The notes under the pieces were generated by a model. The model did no database searches, had not been told where the DNA came from, and saw only the letters and a list, made by a program, of their open reading frames with translations. DNA of 64,000 bases, from positions 108,550,108 through 108,614,107 of the forward strand of contig NC_134081.1 in assembly GCF_000715075.1 (NCBI RefSeq), written 5' to 3'. A program made the translations under genes and the position numbers. Below, one piece after another: positions 22,020 through 33,145 of this stretch. Each line of letters begins with the position of its first letter. Within the stretch, counting starts at the first letter, position 1. This DNA is from Nicotiana tabacum (lineage: Eukaryota > Streptophyta > Magnoliopsida > Solanales > Solanaceae).

Positions 22020-22907
22020 TGATGTTTTGTAATTCAATACCATACAAGAGGGGGGTGATTTGTGTGGTGTCCAATTTTTCGCGTGCATATATTATAGAAG
22101 GACCTGGTTCTTCTATGTATTCTTTATACTAATTGTGCAAAATAAAAAAATACGAAAAGTAAAGAACACAAGTATTTTTACGTGAAAAATATCTGGCTCA
22201 AAAGGTAAAAAAACCACGACTTACTACCGAGTAGGATTTTTTCCAATACTTCACTAAATCACTGAGCCAAATTCAGCATTTACAAAACTATTTGTAAACC
22301 TAAGGATTACCTCTAACCCTTTGTGGCAACCGGCCTCTAGCTGTTGCGACAACTTCAAGTTAACTCTAACTTGAATACTTCGCTCAAAGTACCTAGTACA
22401 ATTGCTTCTAGATAAAGCTGAAAGGTACAACTCAAAAGCCCTACTACAATGAAACTAGAATAAAAGACAGACACTTGGAACTGGTTCTTCTATCTGGTTC
22501 GTGTAGCTTTAAGTTTACACACTTGAATCACGCAAGAATTGCTTGCAAAATACCTTGCTAGTTGGTCTCAACTCATAGCGTATGTGCGTACCTGTACAAT
22601 GAGAACATCCTGCAATATATAGAGTTAGTAGAATAGGAAATAACTAGAGTTCTAATGATATACTCTTTCGTGGTGGAAGAGTTCTAGTTATTTTCAAGTT
22701 ATAACTCCTCCCTTATCTAGGATAGAGTTCTTTTCGAGTAAGGAGTCATGTTCCTTGTCACTTATGCAACCTTTTTGTTCATGAGATATCAAATATAATC
22801 AATTAAACTTATCTCCTTCACATACATGCCTTGTGTTTGAATCTGTCCGTGGCTGTGTACACTGTGTATGGACCTGGTTCATACTTGAGTTCCTTTGTCA
22901 ATCATCA
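22020..22907 (-). repeat. 888-bp LTR of the Sirevirus-like copia element
   Basis: Bounded by TGATGTTTTG (22020) and ATCATCA (22907), a short inverted repeat TGATG...CATCA, with the PBS immediately outside. The GGACCTGGTTC motif occurs near both ends (22110 and 22870). There is no second LTR in the window to align against. Confidence 0.85.
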
Positions 22908-23533
22908 AAATAAATTTCACTTAAGCCAAGAGTTAGTAATACGTCGACCAAGAATAAGTCTTGAATATTTATTTTGAGTAAAATTTGAACTTACTTTCAA
23001 GAGGTTAGAACTGTTTAATTGAATTAGGTTGAACGGAGGAAAGGAAAACAAGAAAACTTCAGGATATGAATTCGAGTACAGATCTTTGTTTCACGCTTAA
23101 TACACTAGTTGTGCCGTATCAGCATTTAATTAGGAGATTTAATTGTGTTTCAAAAATGTCTCGGGTAATATGACTACTATAAAAATCAGGCGTTTACTGA
23201 AAATCAGACTCAAATTTGCGAGGATTCTTATGCCTTTTTTCCAGTATTAAACTAATGTATCGGTAATTATCCATGTGTAAAATAATTAATGTATGTATAA
23301 GTTGAAAGGAATTGGTAATATTTACCTTCTGTTGTTGTTAAGGACAGATCCATGAGTTGAATTCATAACTTTTATTCTATATAGATATGAATTTTTAGAA
23401 TAAAATTCACTATAATTGGTTAAAAATAAAAACAGTTGAACTATAAACCTACAATTCAAACAAAATGATGAATTTCAAACTTTAAATCTATAACATTAAA
23501 ACCCTGCATATGCCTCTGGTAGTGAGCATCTTT
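22908..23533. other. Intergenic spacer
   Basis: AT-rich, with no gene or RNA recognised. The 23340-23520 part (GAGTTGAATTCATAACTTTT...) may be an old MITE, but no ends could be defined. Confidence 0.4.
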
Positions 23534-24294
23534 GTTTTAAAAGGCGTTTTTGGGGCGAGCTCCGGGGCAAGACATACCAAAAATGCCCCGAGGCGATGGT
23601 GTGGGCGAAAGTCTCAAGAGGCGTACGCCCCGCAATTTGGGGCGTACGCCCAGGCGTTCGGGGGCGCGTTTTTTAAGTAAGGAGTAAGCTCCAGAAACTT
23701 TTTTCAAATTAAAACAAAATTTGTTGAATTAGTCCTTCATATAATACCCAAATTCTCAAAAGTCAGTTTGGTAATTACTCAAAAGGTTTAAAAAGGAACT
23801 CAAAAGTATTAAATTTAAAAGTAAAAACCTTTTTATTGATTTAAGCCCTAATTCATGGTTTTCCCAATTTTTTATCTTGTCCGCTAATCTGCTAATATCT
23901 CCCAAAAGCAACAAATATTTAATTTTTTTTACAAATATAAAGAGAACTACATTTTTCTTCATAGCAGCAAATTCAAAGTTCAAATTGCAGGTTAATCATC
24001 CTTTTTGTTCCTCCATATATAAAACCTTATTCTTTTAGACTCAAATTATTTGTGTTTGTAAGTAACGTATAATAGATTGTTTTGATTAATTTTTTGTGGG
24101 GATGGAGCACACATATATATAGTTTTCTTTAATTTTTATACAATTTTACTTGTTTATAAATATTAACTGTCATTATATTATTTTATAAAATATTAAAAAT
24201 TAAATACTTATGAGACTTATGTCACGCGCCTTTGAACTTACGCCCCACTGAAATATATGTAAAATGCTCCGCTTACGCTTACGCCTTTTAAAAC
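23534..24294. mobile_element. Terminal-inverted-repeat (MITE-like) element, about 760 bp
   Basis: The left end GTTTTAAAAGGCGTTTTTGG and the right end ...CGCTTACGCCTTTTAAAAC are inverted copies over about 13 bases. The first about 140 bases are rich in GGGCG/CGCCC motifs (GGGGCGTACGCCC), and a second GC-rich patch lies near the right end (ACGCGCC...ACGCCCCAC). The interior is AT-rich and non-coding. No convincing target-site duplication was found, so the class is not assigned. Confidence 0.5.
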
Positions 24295-24599
24295 ACTTGT
24301 GAGCGTGAGTATCATGAGTTTCATGATTTTTTCCTTTTCTCAAGATTTACTCGTACGTCGGGACAAATTCGAATCAGTATCAATAGTACAAAATTGAAGG
24401 GAAATGTTCCACGTGGGCCTAAATTGGACGCCTAAGCATAGAGAATACGTTACCTCTACGTTACTGGAAATTTATTCTTTGACATTTCGGGATTGTCCCT
24501 GTCAAAGCACAAAATAAATTTTTTTATTTTATTAGTCGTAATAGTAGTTATTTCTACCTCAAATCCGAGAGTAAATTTTACAGATAATTATTATCTTTT

Positions 24600-25412
24600 C
24601 ATTAAAGTTATATAATTATATTTTTTCATAAAACAAATTAAAATTTTCGCTAACTCACGTAAATATTATAGCAATTGAAAGACATAACTTTCCGATAGTA
24701 TTCTATAATTTTTTATTTTTTATTTTTTATTTTTAGTCTAATAAATAATAATTCAATTAAAATAAAAATGATCCAATCCAATTCGACCCGATCCAATACC
24801 ATATACATAAATTAAAAAGAATTTTTTCCGGTATACACATTACTTCTATCTTTTATTTTCTTTTTAAAAATACATATTCTCCGAGCTCTCAAGCAGGGTA
24901 TTGCTTATTATTTTTATTTTTTTTTAGTGTTGTTGCCTAGTAAGCACTATTTTGTCGGGTGATATTACTCAGTAGCAAAATTAATAGGTGATTATATATT
25001 GTATGGCGTTTCCTAAGTAATATCTTTTTCTTTCTTTCTATTATTTTGCATGAGATTCTGATAAAGGGGGGATAAAAGGTATGAATAACCGGAGAGCTTT
25101 TGAAACAATAATACTATTAATTTGAATGAATGTCATGAAAAGAAAAATAAAAGATAGAAGTATTGTGTATTTTGGGGAAATAATTCACTTTTAGTTATTT
25201 TAATTTATGTATATGGATACTGGTTCGAATTGGATTGGCCATTCCTATTTTAATTGGGTTATATTTATTAGACTAAAAATAAAAATAAAAAATAAAAAAT
25301 TTATGGAATACTATCGAAAAGTTGTGTTTTCTTGTCACTATGATATTTGTGTGAGTTAGTGAAAGTTTTATAATTTTTGTGTTAGAAAACATGATTATAT
25401 GACTTTAATTTG
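24600..25412. mobile_element. Foldback element with about 270-bp inverted arms
   Basis: Bases 24600-24870 pair with the reverse complement of 25138-25412 over almost the whole length. Both arms carry CTAACTCAC, GATAGTATTC, TTTTTAGTCTAATAAAT, AATCCAATTCGA and CTTCTATCTTTTATTTT in the same order. A spacer of about 267 bases separates the arms. Such structures are typical of non-autonomous foldback/MITE transposons and could form an RNA hairpin if transcribed. There is no coding content. Confidence 0.8.
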
Positions 25413-26281
25413 ATTTAAAAAATCATAATTAATATATGACTATTTATGAAATTTACCCCTTAAAACTATAATACCCTTTTATAATGATGCATTAGAAGTA
25501 TCTATTAGAAAAGTTTGGGATTGTATTGAAAATCACAACGTACTACAGAGTGCCACTAGAAGCACATCTTTTATAGTGATGCACATTAATTAATGTAAAT
25601 AATTATCATGATCTTTTGCACTAATAAAACAATCACGATTGAACTTGAACTTCTTAGAACTAAAGGAATGATATATTTAGAACCTTTTCCCACATGAAAC
25701 GAGTCATCCAATAACACGTGAATATATACTTATCTATATCATTAAAAAAATAAGATTCTCCTTTCTTATTTCATAGTAGTAGTTAGTATTAACTTTCTTT
25801 TAAAAAAACTTTTTAGGGTGGGATAAACTTGTAAACAACGAAAAAGGACAAAAAAGTAAAAGCTTTTAATAGAATAGAAACCTTATATCTAAATAACATA
25901 AAAGTAAAATTTGTACTTACTAGATTTTGTAATTTTAATCCAAAGTTGAACTTATAATTTGCTTGTCAATCGTAATTGCCATTTAAAAGGAGGAGGGAAG
26001 ATGGAGTTGAAACTGGAAACAGCGTGGTCAGAACGAAGCCAACCATATTTACCTATTTTAAACGGCAGTGTATAGAATTTAAGCTACTTTTCCACATAAA
26101 AATGATTAGATTAGAGGAATAAACATTTACTCACAACTTAGGATTTCGATTGATTGATATTGATAAAAGACTATAGGATGAAGAGATAGTATTTGGCTTA
26201 GCTTTTATTTTGGACCTCAACTTTAATTTTCTTGAGAAAACTACCTACGACCAAACCTTGTAAAACCACCCACCATCCTCC
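25413..26281 (+). promoter_or_regulatory. Upstream region of the universal stress protein gene
   Basis: AT-rich with no gene. Includes CCACGTGGGC further up (24410) and AACACGTGAA near 25711, G-box-like cores often seen in stress-responsive plant promoters. No clear TATA box could be chosen. A CT/AC-rich leader (ACCACCCACCATCCTCC) precedes the ATG at 26282. Functional assignment is inference only. Confidence 0.35.
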
Positions 26282-29200
26282 ATGTCAGCTCAACCACCAA
26301 AATCAATCCATAATTCTCAACTCAAACCCGTTTCCCCGCGCTTTCCACTTTCCGCCACCTCCTCCGCTGCCCACCGTCACGTCGCCATTGCCGTTGACCT
26401 AAGCGACGAGAGTGCTTACGCCGTAAAATGGGCCGTAAAGAACTACCTCCGCCCAGGAGATGCCGTCATTCTCCTCCACGTCCGACCAACTTCCGTCCTC
26501 TACGGCGCAGACTGGGGCTTCTCCCCAACTAACCAGCAACTAAAAATCGAACAAGATTATGATAATTTAACCAACACGAAAGCTACCCAATTGGCATTAC
26601 CTCTAGTGGAAGCTAACGTGCCGTACAAAATCCACATAGTGAAAGACCGTGATATGAAAGAAAGGCTTTGTTTGGAAGTGGAGAGGCTGGGATTGAGTGC
26701 TATGATTATGGGAAGCAGAGGATTTGGGGCGACGAGTAGTGGATTTATAATTAGTAAAGGGAAACTTGGGAGTGTTAGCGATTATTGCGTTCACCATTGT
26801 ATTTGTCCAGTGGTTGTAGTTAGGTACCCGCAAGAAGATGGCGACGGAGGAGTGGAGAAGAAGGCGGTGGTTGAGGCTGAGCTGCCACCTGTGCCGGAGG
26901 AGGAGGTAGAATATCATGATGCTGATGATGAGTTAACTAAAGGTACAATCTTTAATCCATTTTATAATTAATTCTTTAAAAATATTTGCACACAACAGGC
27001 TAATTAAATGGTAATTTTTGGTAATTTTAGATAATAGCATTGATATGTATATTAAATAAATGGTAATTAATCCAAGCAAAATTATGCTAATACAGACAGT
27101 GTATATTGTTTGACCAAAAAGGTTAAAACTCTTTTGTCAAACTAATTATTGACACACACACACACACATTATATACTAAAATCTCTGTTTGTGCTGAAAA
27201 GGGAGGGGAAAAAAAGATTGTTTACTGTTTCTTAAGATTCTTTATAGCCACATTGCACAATCCACTTGAAGAATCCTGAAATAGCAAGTCAATTAAAGTC
27301 AGGGGTGGAGCTCTAGAGATCTAGAAGCGGATTCGGCTAAATCCAGTAATTTTGGTTCAAACTTTGTATTTGTCTTAAGAAATTTATTTAATATACAACA
27401 ACAACGATCTAGTAAAATCCCACTAGTGGGGTCTGGGGAGGATAGTATGTACGTAGACCTTACCCCTACCCCGATGGAGTAGAGAGGTTGTTTCCGAAAG
27501 ACCCTCGGCTCAAGAAGACGAAAAGAGACAATATCAGTATCACAAATAGAAACCATAGAAAAAGTAACATCATGGAGATGAGAAAGTAGATACAAAGCAA
27601 ACATGATAGACAGTACATAGACGCGACACAATGGAAAACAAAAGAGTAGTAAGACACAACATTTTCACTAGCTGACATCGGCAAAAACCCTACCATACTA
27701 GCCTCACAAAGGTACGAAGTAAGGTAGACTCAACTACCTCCTAACCTACAACTCTAATACTCGACCTCCACAACTTCCTATCAAGAGTCATGTCCTCGGA
27801 AATCTGAAGTATCGCCATGTCCTTCTTGATCACCTCTCCCCAATACTTCTTAGGTCGTCCTCTACCTCTTCTCGTGTCCTCCAAAGCCAGCCGCTCACAC
27901 CTCCTTATAGGAGCATCTGGGCTTCTCCTTTGTACGTGTCCAAACCATCTGAGCCTCGCTTCCCGCATCTTGTCATCAATGGGAGCCACGCGCACTTTCT
28001 CCCGAATATCTTCATTCCTGATCTTATCCATCATAGTGTGTCCGCACATCTACCTCAACATCTTCATTTCTGCTACTTTCATCTTCTGGATATGTGAGTT
28101 CTTAACAGGCCAACACTCAACCCCATACATCATGGCCGATCTAACCACCGCTTTGTAACACTTACCTTTGAGTATCGGTGGCACTCTCTTATCACACAAG
28201 ACTCCAGATGCTAACCTCCACTTCATCCACCCTACCCCAATATGGTGTGTGACATCCTCGTCGATCTCCCCTCCCCTCTGAATAACCGACCCAAGGTACT
28301 TGAAATTGCCACTACTTGTTATGACCTATGATTCAAGCCTCACTTCCATGCTCACTTCCCTCGGCTCAGTGCTGAACTTACGCTCTAGGTATTCCGTCTT
28401 CGTCCTGCTCAGCTTGAATCCCTTAGACTTAAGGGTCGGTCTCCACACCTCCAACCTCTCATTAATACTGGTTCGCGACTCATCAATCAGAACTATGTCA
28501 TCGGCGAATAACATACACCATGGCACCTCCCCTTGAATATGGTGTGTTAATGCGTCCATCACTAGGGAAAACAAGAACGAGCTGAGCACAGAACCTTAGT
28601 GTAACCCCATAACAACTGGAAATTGCTCACAGTCTCCTCATACAGTCCTAACCCGAGTCTTAGCCCTATCATATATGTCCTTAATTGCCCAAATGTAGGC
28701 CGCCGGCATGCCTTTTGCCTCTAAGCATCTCTAGAGAACTTCTCTAGGAACCTTGTCATACGCTTTCTCTAAGTCAATAAACATCATGTGCAGATCCTTC
28801 TTCATCTCTCTGTACCGTTCCACTAACCTTCTAATAAGGTGTATAGCTTCCGTAGTAGAACGACCCGGCATGAACCCGAATTAATTGTCGGATATAGACA
28901 CGGTCCTCCTCACTCTCGCTTCAACCAACCTCTCCCATACTTTTATGGTATGACTCAGTAACTTGATACCCCTATAATTGTTACAACTCTGGATATCACC
29001 TTTGTTCTTATATAACGGAACCACCGTACTCCACCTCCACTCTTCCGGCATCCTCTTCGTCCTAAAAATAACTTTAAACAGCCCAATCAGCCACTCCAAG
29101 CCTGCTCTGCCCACATACTTCCAAATTTCAATCGGAATTTTGTCTGGCCCGATCGCTCTGCCCCTACTCATCTTATGCATAAGTCCCACGACCTCCTCAA

Positions 29201-31695
29201 CCTCGATGTGCCTGCCATTCCCAAAGTCACGTTGACTCTCAGGATGCTCCAGTTCACCTAACACAATATCTCGATCTCCTGTTTCATTCAGAAGTTCATG
29301 AAAATAAGTCTGACATCTTCTCTTAATCTGTGCGTCTTCCGTCAATACTCTACCATTGTTGTCCTTGATGCATCTCACTTGGTCCAAATCCCGGGCCTTC
29401 CTCTCTCTCGTCTTCGCCAGCCGGAATAACTTTTTCTCTCCGCCTTTTTCCCTCCAGTTCCTTGTACATACGGTCATAGGCTGCAGTCTTAGGCCCTGTG
29501 ACCTCTAGCTTAGCTTCCTTCCTAGCTACCTTATACCACTCCATGCACGCTCTCCTCTCCTCCTCACTTGTGCTCCCTACTAATTTTAGGTATGCTGCCT
29601 TCTTCGTTTCCACTTTACCTTGGACCACGTTATTCCACCAGTCTCCTTTGTGCCTGCCAGAGAAGCCCGTCGAGGTCCCCAACACCTCTCTCGTAGCCTC
29701 CCTTATATAGTATGTTGTCATCGACCACATAATGCTCGCGTCACCATTGTTCTTCCAGGCTCCCATAGCCGACAACCGCCCCTCCAACTCCTGGGCTTTA
29801 TCCTTAGTCAAGGCACCCCACCTGATTCTCGGTCGTCCTCGGCCGAACCTTTTCCTTCTCTTTAATATAATACCAACATCCATCACCAAGAGCTTGTGTT
29901 GTGTTATGAGTATCTCACCCGGAATAACCTTACAATCCTTGCACACCCCTCTGTCACACCTCCTGAGGAGGAAATAGTCAATCTGAGTCGTCGCCACAAT
30001 GTTTTGGAAAGTAACCAAATGCTCATCTCTCTTCGGAAAGCTAGAGTTCACAATAACCAACCCAAAAGCCTTAGCGAAGTCCAACAGCGAAGTACCTTCT
30101 CCGTTCCTCTCCCCAAAACCGAAGCCTCCATGAACCTCGCCATAGCTGCCTACGATCGAACCAATATGACCATTGAAATCCCCCCCCCCCCATAAATAGC
30201 CTCTCTGTAGGCGAGACTTGACGTACAATCTCATCTAACCCCTCCCAGAATCGTCATTTAACCTCCCCATCCAGGCCCGCATGCGGGGCGTAGGCGCTAA
30301 CGATGTTTAAGGTGCACTCTCCAACCACCAACTTAATAGTCATCAATCTATCATTCACCCGTCTAACCTCAACCACTGACTTTTTAAGTTCCTCATCGAC
30401 CAAGATACCCACTCCATTCTTACCCTTCCGGACTCCGGAGTACCAAAGCTTATACCCGTCCGCATCCATTGCCCTAGACCCTACCCACCTAGTTTTCTGG
30501 ACACACGTTATATAGACCATCCTCTTACGGAGGATCTTTGCCAACTCTATAGACTTACTTGTCAATGTACCTACGTTCCATGACCCAATTCTCAACCTAT
30601 AGGCACCCTTGTTCCCCTTGCCTCCCTTGCCTGCCTTCCCACCCCCTAACCCCTCCCCCACCTCCCGCCCCACCCCACATTCCCCCCGAGGACATGACCT
30701 CACTCGGCCATCCCAGACCACAGCCACTATACCTACGACAGACTAAAGGAAATCACTAACACACACTAGACAACAGACCAGAGTAGAAGAAGATATATTG
30801 TAACTACAGGCACGCCAATATGGTGATTAAACTAATACGAACTATGATGGCAGCAATTTAACTAACACAACGAAGGGAAACAGGAAAATGGGAGGTACCA
30901 ACTCCCGCAATTAGAACCTGGTAATTGTCTTGGTATACACGGCAGTATTGCGACCTCCTTGCACGTCCAACTCCCGTGTCGCCCCTTATTGACAGTTGCC
31001 CGAACTATTCTTCACTGTTTGCGCATGCACGTCCCGCTCGCCTCCAAAAGCCACCGACCCTAACCTGAAATACACAAACCACCACGAAACCAAACAAAAG
31101 GGGAGGGGTTGTCACCACTAATACTGGTAAAGTCCCAGTCGTAGCAAAAAAAAGCACAAAGAGAAGGGAAACGAGGAGAAAGAGGGAACGAAGAGGAAAG
31201 AAGCAGAGGGAGAGGGGGGGTATTACCCGTAACTAAGGATTATAAATGAAGAAGAAAAGCTAGAAGGAAAAGGACCGATGTTGTTTCCCGGCGAAACTGC
31301 AGTCGCCGACAGTGTTGTTGCTCTAGTAAATATGGGAGTGGGGAAGAGGGAAAGAAGAAAGAGGCGAGAGAGGAAGGGGAGGTGGGAGAGATGAGGGGGG
31401 TTACCTGCTGGTGGGGGTGGTCGTCGGCTGCCTGGTCTGGTTTTTTATCGTTGGGGGTGGCGTGAGAGATGAGGGATGGAGCGTAGAAGGAGACCTTAAA
31501 ACTAGTTCTCAACCTTGTTTTAAAATAGTTTAACTTGATTATCACTTTTTCAAGAAATTTATTTAATATGTACAAATTATTAATTTAGAACTCGGTAACT
31601 TAAAAGTACTAAAATCTTGAACTCATAAGTTTCAAATTCTGGCTCCGCCTCTAATTAAAGTAACATTTTCCCCTTTTCTTTTTGCAGGTGATTGA
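26282..31695 (+). CDS. Universal stress protein A-like protein (PHOS32/PHOS34-type USP), two coding exons
   Basis: Exon 1 (26282-26942) encodes a USP domain from about residue 33 to 205. [18 protein letters not shown] is the first strand and helix, [16 protein letters not shown] comes next, [20 protein letters not shown] is the mid-domain, and MGSRGFG...[13 protein letters not shown] is the ATP-binding G2XG9G[ST]-like loop before CPVVVVRYP. The acidic tail is [13 protein letters not shown] donor AAAG|GTACAA at 26942/26943 and an acceptor TTTTTGCAG at 31687 join in phase to add Gly-Asp and a TGA at 31693-31695, giving 222 residues. If the intron is retained, the frame instead ends at 26971 (229 residues). 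Related proteins bind ATP and take part in stress or elicitor signalling, probably in the cytosol. The splice model is an inference. Confidence 0.85.
27151..27168. repeat. (CA)n microsatellite in the USP intron
   Basis: GACACACACACACACACA, upstream of the MITE insertion. A simple repeat with no sign of function. Confidence 0.9.
27741..30240 (-). pseudogene. LINE endonuclease C-terminus and reverse transcriptase
   Basis: [14 protein letters not shown] and THPEE-like endonuclease end motifs ([20 protein letters not shown]) lead into [60 protein letters not shown], then [18 protein letters not shown] with the catalytic FADD. The C-terminus ([37 protein letters not shown]) ends at 27741. Breaks include a TAA at about 28601 in the conserved GLHQGS-type position, frameshifts near 29350-29470, and a stop near 28880. 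The 3' untranslated part and TTG tail follow to 27395. Confidence 0.87.
30241..30727 (-). pseudogene. LINE apurinic/apyrimidinic-type endonuclease, N-terminal half
   Basis: The frame opens at 30727. After a Gly-rich leader come the endonuclease motifs [28 protein letters not shown] and [20 protein letters not shown], then [13 protein letters not shown]. In the CVQ-x-T-[KR]-W motif the usual catalytic Glu is Lys. The enzyme would nick target DNA to prime reverse transcription. The frame ends at 30254. The next catalytic block ([10 protein letters not shown]) is in another frame after an 11-C homopolymer at 30180-30190. Confidence 0.85.
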
Positions 31696-31753
31696 TATAT
31701 TGCTGTGAAGTAGATGGTTATCTTGGAGTCTGGTATTTTACTGCTTAAATTGC
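31688..31753 (+). other. Predicted last exon of the USP gene (stop codon and 3' UTR start)
   Basis: Follows the acceptor TTTTTGCAG at 31679-31687. The first eight bases complete the reading frame (GTGATTGA) and the rest is untranslated. A run of 28 A at 31754-31781 follows directly. No consensus polyadenylation signal stands out, so the 3' end is not fixed. Confidence 0.55.
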
Positions 31754-31754
31754 A

Positions 31755-31781
<27 letters not shown>
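31754..31781 (+). repeat. A28 homopolymer
   Basis: A direct run of 28 adenines just after the predicted USP terminal exon, followed by an A-rich stretch. It may be a slippage-expanded microsatellite or the tail of an old retroinsertion. Confidence 0.9.
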
Positions 31782-31785
<4 letters not shown>

Positions 31786-32212
31786 AAAAATAAAATGAAA
31801 AGCTTTTCCATTTTAACATTTCGTTGGAGCTTAGTTACAGGCTCCGAATAATCCTGGCAAATGTAGTAAGGTCAGATTTGAAAAATAAGTGCCAGGGGAC
31901 AGTCCTTTTGCGAAGGTGTGATCGTAAACCAGTTTCTTTTATCTTGATTGATTGGCTTCTCGAAATAAACTAATGAAAGAGGTACTAATAAGACGTATAA
32001 ATTCAGTTCGTTCCCTAAACTTTTAAGGAATGCATTTATGCTCTCTTCAATTATATCTTATTTATAAAAGGGAAAGAATTTCCTTTAGTGGCAATTCAAC
32101 AGAGTGATCAAAGAGTCTCCAAATTGGACGGGTATGAGCCGTTGAGAGAGAGAGCGCACGCGCTTTGCACTGCAATGAATTTTACTACACTTCAAAATGG
32201 AGAATAGGATTG

Positions 32213-33145
32213 GGGAGGGTACTGCTTCTTAAGCGTCAACGGTACGGGGACGATAAGGGTAAGGGGAGGGTTCCTTGGGAATACTTTTCTTAAGGAGAAT
32301 TAAGGGTACGGAATAAGAGTATTTTTACTGGCATTCTACCAGTACTCTTACTGGTCCTAAGGGTATGGTACCGTACTTAGGAGTAATTTTAAATTAAAAA
32401 AAAAATTAAATACAAACCAACTTTAATGGATGAAATAAATTTAATACTTTTATTTCAATACTTATTAAAATAAAGTTAAATTTATGAAATTTTTCAATAA
32501 CTTCTATTGGTTCTTCGTTTGAAATTGAGCACTTGTTCTTCTGCGTCCCTGCTGTCTTCGGTAGATAGTATTTCACTATAGGGATCGTCGTCTTCTTGAA
32601 TTATTTCTGGAAGGCCAAAATTTCTTCTATTTCAATATTTCAGCAAGTCTTCATTTCCTTAATCATCGCAAACATTATTTCCAACCGTTGTTCTAGGAAA
32701 ACCTTAAAAAATATGATTATACGTTTCTTATATGTAACGCCTAAACCCGGACTAGTTAGGACTTGTTTCAAAACGAGGACCCCCTCCTTAGCATTACCCT
32801 TAGTCAATCTATTACAGACTTTTTTTACCAGTTTAGGAGCCATTTTTAATAATAAATAATTAAAATTATAACAAATAGCAACACAAATATAATAAAATAA
32901 ATGTGAAAATTAATATGAGTGTTAGACGTTAATTGCAATTAGAAATAGAGAGAAATAGAGAATTAGAGAGATATGAGAGTTTTGTATAAAAATTGAAAAA
33001 AAATGAAATGGAGTATTTATAGATTTAAAATAGGGCCGTTGTGTATTTGAACAAACTTAGAGGTTAAAAAATATAAATTTGGGGGGGATAGGGAGGCAAA
33101 AATAGTCGTTTTTGGCAGTTGCCAACGGCTATTTTTTAAATAAAA
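32213..33145 (-). mobile_element. hAT-like terminal region with a first-exon ORF
   Basis: The left side (32213-32390) begins GGGGAGGGTACTG and is rich in GGTAC / AAGGGTA sub-terminal motifs, like the inverted counterpart at 42705-42989. On the minus strand there is a TATA-like CTATAAATAC at 33013-33022, a CT-rich leader and an ORF from 32843 to 32640. The inner edge reads GTCGTTTTTGG...GCCAACGG, again shared with the 42.7-kb end. The GTAC-rich ends suggest a hAT transposon, but no dimerisation domain or BED finger is visible, so the class is tentative. Confidence 0.45.
32640..32843 (-). pseudogene. Short ORF within the hAT-like sequence, unrecognised
   Basis: 67 residues starting MAPKLVKKVCNRLTKGNAKE, Lys/Val-rich, ending ...MIKEMKTC. 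A credible leader and TATA-like box lie 170 bases upstream (33013-33022). After the stop another open stretch (PEIIQEDDDPYSEIL) continues in a different frame to about 32530. It resembles the opening of a transposon gene whose body has been deleted. I do not recognise a domain. Confidence 0.35.

Larger units (their letters stand above)
15941..22907 (-). mobile_element. Ty1/copia element of the Sirevirus (SIRE/Maximus) type, 3'-truncated
   Basis: On the minus strand: LTR (22907-22020), PBS (22017-22006), gag with a long coiled-coil insertion, zinc knuckles, protease, integrase, RT, RNase H, then a non-coding stretch and a third-ORF remnant. Integrase before RT marks Ty1/copia. The long gag coiled coil and the extra ORF fit the Sirevirus lineage. 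No second copy of the LTR is found to the left, so the 3' end is missing. Numerous frameshifts and stops make it inactive. Confidence 0.85.
27377..31569 (-). mobile_element. RTE-type LINE with exact 18-bp target-site duplication
   Basis: Direct repeats AAGAAATTTATTTAATAT at 27377-27394 and 31552-31569 bound the insertion. On the minus strand it starts with a GC/GA-rich leader (31551 to about 30740), encodes an AP-like endonuclease then RT, and ends in a (TTG)n-type tail at 27395-27406, the end characteristic of plant RTE LINEs and of the SINEs they mobilise. At about 4.16 kb between the duplications it looks full length. Frameshifts and stops, and a changed endonuclease residue, show that this copy is inactive. 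Confidence 0.9.
27300..31653. mobile_element. MITE (about 179 bp, hAT/MULE-like ends) in the USP intron, split by a LINE
   Basis: Flanked by exact 9-base direct repeats AATTAAAGT at 27291-27299 and 31654-31662. The left end is CAGGGGTGGAGC and the right end reads GGCTCCGCCTCT, inverted copies with few mismatches. Removing the LINE (27395-31551 plus one TSD copy) leaves about 179 bases. The short size, terminal inverted repeats and target duplication identify a MITE. A 9-base duplication suggests Mutator-like or related, while the end sequence resembles common Solanaceae hAT-type MITEs, so the superfamily is uncertain. Confidence 0.75.

Noticed and set aside
23756..23983. Minus-strand 75-residue frame inside the TIR element
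   Set aside because: Low-complexity Leu/Lys/Phe composition in AT-rich sequence, with no similarity that I recognise.
28300..30759. Several plus-strand frames opposite the LINE
   Set aside because: They overlap the LINE endonuclease/RT on the other strand and contain no domains.
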